Positions 5,986 to 13,274 of a DNA stretch of 14,910 nucleotides are shown piece by piece (position 1 is the first letter of the stretch; every line of letters begins with the position of its first letter). The notes under the pieces are model-generated. The model saw only the letters and a list, made by a program, of their open reading frames with translations. It had not been told where the DNA came from and ran no database searches. The DNA is from JBIKWM01 sp044356305 (GTDB taxonomy: Bacteria; Bacteroidota; Bacteroidia; UBA10329), in the NCBI GenBank assembly GCA_044356305.1, contig JBIKWM010000057.1, positions 1 to 14,910 of the forward strand. Direction: 5' to 3'. Both the position numbers and the translations under genes were made by a program.

Positions 5986-8307
5986 TTAGCGTTTGCCGCG
6001 TTTGAACCCACCTTTCTTGGCACCACCTGTAGGGCCGGCCTCCATCAACTTGCGGCAATCCTCAAGGGTCAACCCACCAGGTTCGGTACCCTTTGGTATC
6101 TTATAGTTGTTACCGTTTGATGCGATGTAAGGCCCGAAACGCCCTTGGAGCACACGGATCAGTTCACTCCCATCCTGAAACTCATGAATCACGAGTTTCT
6201 CCTTTCTCTCTTTGTTAGAGATGATCAGACCAACGGCTTCTTCGAGCGTGATGGTCATAGGGTCAACCTTACCGATTGAGACGAACTCTTTGCCGAATTT
6301 GACATAAGGCCCGAATCTGCCGACATTGACCACGAGTTTCTCGCCTTCATGGATTCCAATCTCGCGTGGGAGTTTGAATAGATCGAGTGCCTCGTCAATT
6401 GTAATTGTCTCGATGCGCTGATCCTTACGCATACTGGCAAACAAGGGCTTTGCCTCTTCTTCTACGTCTCCGATCTGAATCATAGGGCCAAACCTGCCGA
6501 TGCGCGCATAAAGATTCCTGCCCGATGCCGGATCTTTGCCCAGAAGACGCTCGCCTTTCACCTTCTCGCTGGTCTTCAGCGTATTCTCGGCATTGGAATG
6601 GAATGGTTTATAGAACGAGTCGATCATACCCACCCACTCCAACTTTCCTTGAGCTATCTCGTCAAATTCCTTTTCGACCTGGGCAGTGAAGTTGTAATCG
6701 AGAATGTCGGAGAAATTGGCGACAAGGAAATCGGTCACCACGCCACCGATGTCGGTCGGGAAAAGTTTCGATTTCTCAGTCCCTACGGTCTCCTTTTTGG
6801 TTTCGTGGGAAAGTTTGCCATCCTTAAGTGCCACAGTCCTGAAGGACCGCTCGGTACCTGTCTTGTCCTCCTTCACCACGTAATTCCTATTTATAATGGT
6901 AGAAATTGTGGGAGCATAGGTCGATGGTCTTCCAATACCCAATTCTTCAAGCTTACGCACAAGGCTTGCCTCGGTGTAACGGTATGGTGCCTGTGAGAAC
7001 CGCTCGGTGGCATCCATACGTTCGAGGCCCAGTCTCTCGCCAACCGTCATTGCCGGGAGTTGCGAACCACCTTCCTCATTTTCCTCGTCATCTTTACCTT
7101 CGGTGTAGACTTTCAAGAACCCTTCAAACCGGATCACTTCGCCATTGGCCTGGAGCACTGCCCCATTGCTCGAAATAGTGATGTCGGCCGTGGTCTTTTC
7201 AATCAGAGCATCGCTCATCTGAGAGGCCAAAGTCCGTTTCCATATCAACTCATATAATTTCTGGTGGGCCGGTGTGCCTTCAATCTCTTGCACATTCATA
7301 TAGGTAGGCCTAATCGCTTCGTGGGCCTCTTGAGCTCCTTTGGCCTTGGATGTGTACTGTCGGGTCTGCGAATACTTCTCGCCATAGAGCGCGATGATGG
7401 CCTCGCGGGCGGTATTGAGAGCCAATTCCGACAAGTTGACACTGTCGGTACGCATATAAGTGATCTTGCCTTGCTCATAGAGGTCCTGCGCCAGTTTCAT
7501 GGTACGCGCCACGCTCATGCTCAGTTTGCGACTGGCCTCCTGTTGCAGGGTACTGGTGGTGAACGGAGGCGCTGGGGTGCGCTTAGACGGCCGGGTCTGA
7601 ATATCATTGACCGAAAATTCCGCACCGATACATGACCTGAGGAACTCAGTGGCCTCGGATTCGGTGGCAAACCGCTGCGGCAGTTCGGCCTTGAACGCTC
7701 GACCACCCTTCTGAGGGGTTAAAATTGCCACCACGCGGAATTGCGATGTGGCCTTGAACGAATCAACCTCGCGCTCGCGTTCAACGATGAGGCGCACCGC
7801 CACACTCTGCACCCGACCGGCCGAAAGACTCGGTTTAACTTTTTTCCAAAGAATGGGTGAAAGCTCATAACCCACCAAACGGTCGAGTACCCTGCGAGCC
7901 TGCTGGGCATTGACAAGATTCCGGTCAATCTGCCTCGGATTCTCTATGGCACGGGTAATGGCGCCCTTGGTTATCTCGTGGAAAACTATGCGCCTCGTAT
8001 TCTCTTCCTTCAGTCCCAATGTCTCAAACAGATGCCAAGAGATGGCCTCTCCCTCGCGGTCCTCATCGGAAGCGAGCCACACCAGGTCGGCCTCGTTGCT
8101 TATCTTCTTGAGTTCGTCCACCAGCTTCTTCTTATCAGCCGGGACAACATAGTTAGGGCGGTAGCCATTGGCCACATCAACTGACAGATCCTTATCCTCC
8201 AGGTCCCGAATATGCCCGAAACTTGAACGTACCGTATATCCCTTTCCGAGAAATCCCTCAATGGTCTTGGCCTTGGCCGGAGACTCGACAATGACAAGGT
8301 TCTTCAT
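5986..8307 (-). CDS. topA: DNA topoisomerase I (type IA)
   Basis: This enzyme relaxes negatively supercoiled DNA by cutting and resealing one strand through a 5'-phosphotyrosine link. The chosen start at 8307 gives 773 residues beginning MKNLVIVESPAKAKTIEGFL, the standard TopA N-terminus and Toprim start (catalytic E8). The Toprim acidic triad region DEDREGEAISW is at 81-91, SAGRVQSVA at 162-170, and the active-site tyrosine Y284 lies in KITYMRTDS (281-289). GIGRPSTYAPTI (457-468) is also conserved. The C-terminus has no zinc-finger cysteines but three topo-C repeats marked by GRFGP (604, 663, 722) and a basic Gly/Lys/Arg tail, usual in this phylum. A start 14 codons further upstream is possible but adds no conserved sequence. 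It lies 78 nt after a sensor kinase gene and 1 nt before the arginase-fold gene. Confidence 0.97.
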   Translation of the reverse strand: MKNLVIVESPAKAKTIEGFLGKGYTVRSSFGHIRDLEDKDLSVDVANGYRPNYVVPADKKKLVDELKKISNEADLVWLASDEDREGEAISWHLFETLGLKEENTRRIVFHEITKGAITRAIENPRQIDRNLVNAQQARRVLDRLVGYELSPILWKKVKPSLSAGRVQSVAVRLIVEREREVDSFKATSQFRVVAILTPQKGGRAFKAELPQRFATESEATEFLRSCIGAEFSVNDIQTRPSKRTPAPPFTTSTLQQEASRKLSMSVARTMKLAQDLYEQGKITYMRTDSVNLSELALNTAREAIIALYGEKYSQTRQYTSKAKGAQEAHEAIRPTYMNVQEIEGTPAHQKLYELIWKRTLASQMSDALIEKTTADITISSNGAVLQANGEVIRFEGFLKVYTEGKDDEENEEGGSQLPAMTVGERLGLERMDATERFSQAPYRYTEASLVRKLEELGIGRPSTYAPTISTIINRNYVVKEDKTGTERSFRTVALKDGKLSHETKKETVGTEKSKLFPTDIGGVVTDFLVANFSDILDYNFTAQVEKEFDEIAQGKLEWVGMIDSFYKPFHSNAENTLKTSEKVKGERLLGKDPASGRNLYARIGRFGPMIQIGDVEEEAKPLFASMRKDQRIETITIDEALDLFKLPREIGIHEGEKLVVNVGRFGPYVKFGKEFVSIGKVDPMTITLEEAVGLIISNKERKEKLVIHEFQDGSELIRVLQGRFGPYIASNGNNYKIPKGTEPGGLTLEDCRKLMEAGPTGGAKKGGFKRGKR

Positions 8308-8385
8308 GCTGTGCGCCCTGCCTGATGCGGGGGCAGCAAAGAAAAACAAATACCGTCAGGATATAGGGCCGAACATGAAACCTGT

Positions 8386-9375
8386 TCAGTCGAGCGGAAA
8401 AAACACCTCGGCAATGGTTCCAGTCGGCAGATTATCTTTTAGACGGAATGTGGCTCTGTTGGCATTTGCTAGCTCAGAGGTGATAAAGAGCCCAAGGCCG
8501 GTGCCCTTCGACCTTCGGGTATCCTCCTGACCCGACCGATAGAATTTCGTCAGCACCAGGGCCTTCTCATTATCCGAGATTCCCTGACCCTTGTCAATCA
8601 CCGAAATCACCACCTCATTCATGTGTCTTTCAACAAGAAGTTGAACAGCAGTATCAATGGGTGAATATTTGAGTGCATTGGTCAAAAGGTTGTTAATTAT
8701 GCTGTTGAACGCCTCTGGGTCGCAGTTCACCATGATTCCATCGTTGGCAGTGAGCACGATTCGGCCACTGGCCAATTCTCGTTCGTACGCACGCAGCAAG
8801 ATGGTTCGCAGCTCGCTGGCCACATCAATAAGAATAGGATGCATGGGAAGCCGGCCCGCCTCGAGCCTTGCCGCCAACAGCACATTGTCAATGAGGCGTT
8901 GCAGTCGGTCAGCCTCGGTAAGGGCTGACGCATAAAGCTGCTGCTTCTTCTCCTCATCCAGGGTCCTCTTGGCCAAGGTCTGAATATGAAGACGGATGGC
9001 TGCGATGGGCGACTTGAGTTCGTGTGTGACCGAATGCAGGAAATTTCGCTGCTGCTGGCCCAATTGCAGCTCACTTTGCACCGCTCTGCGCACAGCCCTG
9101 AATCCAAGCAGCATAAGACCAATAAAGACTGAACCTTCTCCCAGCACCATCCAGACCTTGAGGCTCAATTGCCTGTCCATCTCGGCTTTGGCGAGCAGCT
9201 TCTCAGGATCAGGCAATGGGCCTTCCATCAGTTCGGCCAGACTCAGGTCATATATCTGGCCATGAAGGCTCACAATCATGTAAGCCCACCAACTGAACTG
9301 AAGGATCACATAGCCCGTGACGGCATAAAGCGGCCAAAGCCGGTTTCGCCTCAGCCTATCAAAAATCTCTTTCAT
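8386..9375 (-). CDS. Membrane sensor histidine kinase (HisKA type)
   Basis: The 329-residue kinase has two membrane helices at about residues 14-36 and 73-92, enclosing only about 36 residues outside the membrane and suggesting it senses the membrane, a partner protein or a small ligand. No HAMP or PAS domain separates the second helix from the kinase core. The HisKA box FLHSVTHELKSPIAAI has H118 as phosphate acceptor. The ATPase domain shows the N box NNLLTNALKYSP (228-239), G1 DKGQGIS (261-267), FYR (278-280) and G2 GTGLGL (291-296), so it looks active. It begins 23 nt after the response regulator stop and is probably in the same operon. Yet its HisKA type normally pairs with OmpR- or NtrC-type regulators rather than the NarL type next door, so its partner may be elsewhere. 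Confidence 0.93.
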   Translation of the reverse strand: MKEIFDRLRRNRLWPLYAVTGYVILQFSWWAYMIVSLHGQIYDLSLAELMEGPLPDPEKLLAKAEMDRQLSLKVWMVLGEGSVFIGLMLLGFRAVRRAVQSELQLGQQQRNFLHSVTHELKSPIAAIRLHIQTLAKRTLDEEKKQQLYASALTEADRLQRLIDNVLLAARLEAGRLPMHPILIDVASELRTILLRAYERELASGRIVLTANDGIMVNCDPEAFNSIINNLLTNALKYSPIDTAVQLLVERHMNEVVISVIDKGQGISDNEKALVLTKFYRSGQEDTRRSKGTGLGLFITSELANANRATFRLKDNLPTGTIAEVFFPLD

Positions 9376-9398
9376 CGTCCGGAAGCACCCCGATTCTC

Positions 9399-10049
9399 TC
9401 AGGCCTCGGCCTTGAGGCGTTCCTCGTTCTCGATGGCATAGCGCACAAGCCCCACCATGTTGCGGACCCCGAGTTTGCGGGTCAGATTTCGCTTGTGGGT
9501 CTCAACGGTGCGTTGGCTCATGCCCAGCACCTCGGCTATCTGGCCATTGCTCAGCTCGCGTGCCACCAGCAGCAGCACCTCGCGTTCTCTGCGGCTTATG
9601 TTCACTCCATTGGCCCCATCGCTAAACCCCTGTGCGGCATTGTGCAGTATCTCGTTGACCTCTGGCGGCCAATATTCGCGGCCCAAGGCGGCCGAACGCA
9701 CTGCATCTACTATCTGTTGGTGTGGCGACCTCTTGAGGACATAACCCGATATGCCGGCCTTTTTCAATCTGCGGATGATGTGGCCCTCTTCGTGCATAGA
9801 ATATACAATGATGCGTGTGCGCGGGAAACGGGCCTTGATCTCCTCTGAAGTCATCAGGTCCAATTGGCCCTGCATGTTGAGATCGAGCAGAACGATATCG
9901 GTCTCCACTTTGGCCAAAGTTTCGATAGCCTCTGCCCCATTTCGGGCCTCCATCACATTGTCAAAGCCACCCATTTCTTTGAAAAGCGCCACCAGTCCGT
10001 TGCGGAGCATGGGATGGTCGTCAACAACAAGAATCCTCGGGGCATTCAT
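9399..10049 (-). CDS. NarL/FixJ-family response regulator
   Basis: The 216-residue transcription regulator has a receiver domain (about 4-122) with acidic residues D10 and D11, phosphorylation site D56 in LLDLNM and K106 at the switch position. A LuxR-type helix-turn-helix follows (about 150-210): ISRREREVLLLVARELSNGQ and TVETHKRNLTRKLGV are near-consensus. Its ATG overlaps the stop codon of the preceding PAS/GAF kinase in an ATGA arrangement, a 4-nt overlap. Both kinase and regulator belong to the NarX/NarL-like class, making them a confident cognate pair. The target genes cannot be read from the sequence; control of the adjacent topA-T9SS region is possible but unsupported by any visible repeated operator. 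Confidence 0.95.
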   Translation of the reverse strand: MNAPRILVVDDHPMLRNGLVALFKEMGGFDNVMEARNGAEAIETLAKVETDIVLLDLNMQGQLDLMTSEEIKARFPRTRIIVYSMHEEGHIIRRLKKAGISGYVLKRSPHQQIVDAVRSAALGREYWPPEVNEILHNAAQGFSDGANGVNISRREREVLLLVARELSNGQIAEVLGMSQRTVETHKRNLTRKLGVRNMVGLVRYAIENEERLKAEA

Positions 10050-11998
10050 CTCTCAGTGAGAATAGGACGTAAAGGTACCGATACGGTTACAAATACGCCC
10101 TGCCCCGGGGTGCTCTCCACTTCTACCTTGCCATTGAGCACCCGAGAACGTGTCTCCATATTACGGAGACCGATCCCTTTGACTGATCCATCAGGGTCGA
10201 GGCCACGGCCATCGTCCTCCACGGTGAGTGTTATCATCTCCTCGTCACCTATCAGATTGACATGGGCCCTTTGCGCTCCACTGTGGCGATATACATTGGT
10301 CAGCAGTTCCTGGGCGATACGGAACAGGTTGGCCTCCACCTCACGTTCGAGCCTGTCGGGCACACCTGCTGAGTCGAACGATACATTTATTCCCGACAGT
10401 CCGGTCATCTCCCGGCACAGATCGCGCACAGCTATCACCAGTCCGAATGCCTCAAGCACCTGCGGCCGCAGCCCGTGCGAGATGTTCCGTACCTCCTGAA
10501 CCGCATCTGTCACCTTTTGCATGGCCGATACGAGCCGGGCGTGCTGAGCCTCATTGCCTGTGCCGCACGATTGCTCCAGTTGACTCAGTTCAAGCCCTAT
10601 GGAAGTGAGGACCTGCCCAACCCCATCATGAAGTTCGGCCGCAAGTGCCGCACGTTCCTCCTCCTGACCGGTCACCATGGCGTTGAGCACCCGCATCTCG
10701 GCCTCGTGGTGCTCCGTCACTTCGCGGGTAATAACCAGCAATCGCTCCTTATCCCCCTCTTTACCAATAGGGCAGAATTTGGAAACGAACCACCTTGAGC
10801 GCCCCGACTGATCGGTGGCAGTGCGAGTCTGCTCAAACGGCCGTCCAGTGGCGAGGGCCTCATTCATCAGTCGCACACGTTCCTCTACCATCTCAGGTGG
10901 TGTATGGTCAAGGAGCCTTGTTCCGACAAAATCAACGCCCTCGTACCCGGTGATAGGATGATTCACGTAAAGGATAACCCCATCATCAGAAAGGATGGTT
11001 ATGAGGTCCTCGACATTCCATAGCACAAGCCTTTGGCGCAAGTCGCTCTCGGTCACTTTGCGTTCTGCCTCCACCCGGGCCTCCAACTCATGTTTCAACT
11101 GCCGGTATGCGTCATTGGCATCAATGAAGATTGATGTCAGATTCACAATATCCTGCGCCTCTGCCACCTCGGCCGGGCTGTAGGGCATGTCAGGCAACAG
11201 TCGCGAAAAGGCCATGGCGCCCAACGTATGTCCACGACCTATGAGGGGCAGATAAAGCAGTGCCTTGGGCCAGATGCGCATATCCACTTCAAGACTCGTG
11301 GGCAGAGGTCCGGCCACCTGATTGTTCAGGAACATCTCCCCGGTCGACATCACCTTGCCCAACATCCCTTCCCCGACCCTCAGATTTCGCAGGCTGTAGA
11401 GTCTCCGTATCTCAGCCACTATCTCCTTATCAGGGTGGCCTGTGGCCACAGGGATTATGAGGTCACTTCCAGGTTCGATAAGCAAAATGTCGCACACCAC
11501 ATTGAAATGAAGCGATACAAGGCGAGCCACGGACCCGAGTGTGCTTATGCTGTCGGCCGTGTGGCGCGACAGCACCTCGGCCACATCGAGCAGCAGCTGG
11601 TTGCCCTTGGCCACCTGCGCCAGGCGCTGATCCATCCTGCGCATGGGCCGCTCATCGTGCACCACGGCTGCAGCCAGCAGATGGACCCGGCTCACCTTAT
11701 GCAGCACGAACTCGCCCCGCACATGCACCCAGGCCTGATCACCGGCCCTCAGCCTGAACCTGCGTGCCACGGCCGAACTACCGGGGTAGCGGCTCATGAG
11801 GCGGAGTTCCGCGATGGTCTCATTGAGATCGGTCGCATGCACCTCGAGCGGCAGGTCAGATTCGTAGGAGCCGCGAACTAGTTCACGTAGGCGCTTGTTG
11901 GCCCGCACCTCTACCTGCCCAGGCCCGTTAAGGCTCAGCTCGATTACCGGAACGGTATCGAGCAGAAGGTGCGGTATGGCCAGGTCAATGAGCTGCAT
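10046..11998 (-). CDS. Soluble PAS/GAF histidine kinase (HisKA_3, NarX/DesK class)
   Basis: The protein has 650 residues and no membrane segment, so it probably senses a cytoplasmic signal. Domains in order: a divergent PAS-like region at about 1-115, a GAF domain at about 140-295, a coiled linker at 296-318, a PAS domain at about 325-430 (DLITILSDDGVILYVN; RSRWFVSKFCPI), the HisKA_3 dimer domain EEERAALAAELHDGVGQVLT with H457, and an ATPase domain with QELLTNVYRHS (564-574), DDGRG (595-599) and GIGLRNM (608-614). No metal- or haem-binding motif stands out. The start at 11998 is chosen because the longer frame runs into tRNA-Phe and its terminator, which cannot be coding; MQLIDLAIPHLLLDTVPV is a plausible PAS start. 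The stop overlaps the next gene's ATG. I found no convincing promoter in the 50 nt between the tRNA terminator and the start. Confidence 0.93.
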   Translation of the reverse strand: MQLIDLAIPHLLLDTVPVIELSLNGPGQVEVRANKRLRELVRGSYESDLPLEVHATDLNETIAELRLMSRYPGSSAVARRFRLRAGDQAWVHVRGEFVLHKVSRVHLLAAAVVHDERPMRRMDQRLAQVAKGNQLLLDVAEVLSRHTADSISTLGSVARLVSLHFNVVCDILLIEPGSDLIIPVATGHPDKEIVAEIRRLYSLRNLRVGEGMLGKVMSTGEMFLNNQVAGPLPTSLEVDMRIWPKALLYLPLIGRGHTLGAMAFSRLLPDMPYSPAEVAEAQDIVNLTSIFIDANDAYRQLKHELEARVEAERKVTESDLRQRLVLWNVEDLITILSDDGVILYVNHPITGYEGVDFVGTRLLDHTPPEMVEERVRLMNEALATGRPFEQTRTATDQSGRSRWFVSKFCPIGKEGDKERLLVITREVTEHHEAEMRVLNAMVTGQEEERAALAAELHDGVGQVLTSIGLELSQLEQSCGTGNEAQHARLVSAMQKVTDAVQEVRNISHGLRPQVLEAFGLVIAVRDLCREMTGLSGINVSFDSAGVPDRLEREVEANLFRIAQELLTNVYRHSGAQRAHVNLIGDEEMITLTVEDDGRGLDPDGSVKGIGLRNMETRSRVLNGKVEVESTPGQGVFVTVSVPLRPILTER

Positions 11999-12049
11999 TG
12001 AGCTACTAGGATGTCGGTGCCCGAAGTTCGTAACAATAGACGAGCGGCC

Positions 12050-12081
12050 AAAAACAGAAAGGCCCCTCGAAAGGGGCCTTT
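12050..12081 (-). terminator. Intrinsic terminator after tRNA-Phe
   Basis: The minus-strand transcript forms a perfect 9-bp stem, AAAGGCCCC and GGGGCCTTT with loop TTTCGA (12081-12058), followed by CTG and five T (12054-12050). It begins 8 nt after the tRNA 3' end, the right place to end the tRNA transcript and to insulate the kinase gene 52 nt further on. Confidence 0.85.
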
Positions 12082-12089
12082 GCTGAGTG

Positions 12090-12162
<73 letters not shown>

Positions 12163-12179
12163 GTAGTTGAAACGGGCTG

Positions 12180-12187
12180 CGAAAGTA
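12180..12187 (-). promoter_or_regulatory. Candidate -7 element for tRNA-Phe
   Basis: TACTTTCG on the minus strand (12187-12180), followed by CAGCCC, matches seven of eight positions of the Bacteroidota -7 consensus TAnnTTTG. It ends 17 nt before the mature tRNA, giving a short leader. I do not see a clean TTTG -33 element at the normal distance. It closely resembles the element before porP (TACTTTAGCCCC). Confidence 0.45.
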
Positions 12188-12219
12188 ATAAGGCCAGAAC
12201 AATGCCCGACAGGTGAATG

Positions 12220-12241
12220 AAAAAAGGGGTACAAGGCCCCT
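12220..12241 (-). terminator. Probable intrinsic terminator after the T9SS cargo gene
   Basis: The minus-strand transcript reads AGGGG, loop CCTTGTA, CCCCT, then a T-run; the last T of the stem and five more form six T in a row (12225-12220). The stem is short (5 bp) but GC-rich, and it lies 28 nt after the stop codon of the sorting-domain protein. A second small repeat (AAGTG and CACTT, 12255-12274) overlaps that stop codon. Confidence 0.55.
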
Positions 12242-12268
12242 CTTCTATGATTACGAAGTGAAAAAACC

Positions 12269-13240
12269 TCACTTGCTGATGTATCGCACAGTGCGGTTGC
12301 CCTGCGGGGTGCTGAGGGTGAGCACTACCATGCCCTGATGCGACAGATGGGGCAGCGACACGCGGTCATCGCCCTTGAGGTCAAGGCCCGAGGTGTGTAG
12401 CACACGGCCGGTCACATCGCGCAGCGTCAGCACAGAAAGCCCGGCAAGGCCCGATGCGTTCATCATCAGTTCGGCTCCATTCTCCGATATGTAGAGATCG
12501 CTCGCGGCTGCCTCATTTATACCGATGGATATGTCGCCTGTCACCTCGATATCATCGATGGCAAAAGATGGGTCGGTGCCCAATCCGTCATCGTTGTTCA
12601 CCCATTCAAATGCCACCCTGACATTGGCATTGTTGTTAAGGCTGGTCGGCAGGTTGAGGATCCGCTTGGTCCATGTGCCCTGAGGGGCGCACGACAAGTC
12701 TGTCTTGGGCAGATCCTCCAACTGCACCCATTGGGTGCCGTCATAGTAGGCCACGGTGCCGTTGTCATTGGTTCCATCGCCCCCTTCCATATAAAGGAAT
12801 GTGAGCTCCAGATTGGTATATCCCACGGTGCTGAACACCGGAGACTCGGCTCTGCGGTGCGTGTTGCAGGTAAAACCCAGACCGGCCAGACCACCCGCAT
12901 TGTACGATGCACCCGGGTCGGCCGGTGCCACCTCAATGCTCTGGAAGATCAGTTGAACACTGCCCATGTGGAGCGTGCGGTTGCTCAGGCCCGGATTGTT
13001 GCCGCAGCCGTCTCCGCAGTTGCCCTCGCCCATGCCGGCCTCGGTGGCGCTCACATAGAAGGTGTTTGCGTGGGAGCCGTTGGCGCCCGACATCATGGTC
13101 CATGCGCCTCCGGTGCCCAGATAGGATGTCAGAAGGGAGCCGGTGCTGCATCCGGTTCCGAAATCCTCAGTGAAGAGCACGGTCTGCGACTGGGCCGAAA
13201 AAGCTGCGAGAAGAAGAAAGGGGGTAATGGTTCTTTTCAT
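12269..13240 (-). CDS. Secreted protein with a C-terminal T9SS type A sorting domain
   Basis: This 323-residue protein is a predicted cargo of the T9SS encoded further along. The signal peptide MKRTITPFLLLAAFSA is probably cut at A16-Q17. The middle (about 20-235) looks like one beta-sandwich adhesion or lectin-like domain beginning LFTEDFGTG. It contains NCGDGCGNNPGLSNRTLHMG (residues 74-93) and ends in SFAIDDIEV, a pattern common to MAM-like or jelly-roll domains of Bacteroidota surface proteins. Residues about 240-323 match the type A sorting domain: INEAAASDLYISENG, LRDVTGRVLH, DDRVSLPHLSHQGMVVLTL, and the basic end NRTVRYISK. No catalytic motif is visible, so substrate and role are unknown. 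The start at 13240 is chosen because it gives the signal peptide; a 43-codon extension would run into the aspartate kinase gene. It lies 34 nt after that gene. Confidence 0.9.
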   Translation of the reverse strand: MKRTITPFLLLAAFSAQSQTVLFTEDFGTGCSTGSLLTSYLGTGGAWTMMSGANGSHANTFYVSATEAGMGEGNCGDGCGNNPGLSNRTLHMGSVQLIFQSIEVAPADPGASYNAGGLAGLGFTCNTHRRAESPVFSTVGYTNLELTFLYMEGGDGTNDNGTVAYYDGTQWVQLEDLPKTDLSCAPQGTWTKRILNLPTSLNNNANVRVAFEWVNNDDGLGTDPSFAIDDIEVTGDISIGINEAAASDLYISENGAELMMNASGLAGLSVLTLRDVTGRVLHTSGLDLKGDDRVSLPHLSHQGMVVLTLSTPQGNRTVRYISK

Positions 13241-13274
13241 GGTAAGGGGATTTAGGCGGTGAATGTACTGATAA

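Noticed and set aside
8308..8349. Longer topA start at 8349 and a TATTTG promoter-like word nearby
   Set aside because: The added 14 residues are not part of the TopA family start, and the word lacks the 2-nt spacing of TAnnTTTG and a partner -33 element.
11228..11881. Plus-strand 217-residue frame rich in His, Gln and Arg
   Set aside because: It is the shadow of the GAF/PAS region of the kinase on the other strand; the composition is typical of antisense GC-rich coding DNA.
12731..13255. Plus-strand 174-residue frame
   Set aside because: It is antisense to the sorting-domain protein, which has a signal peptide and a recognisable C-terminal domain.
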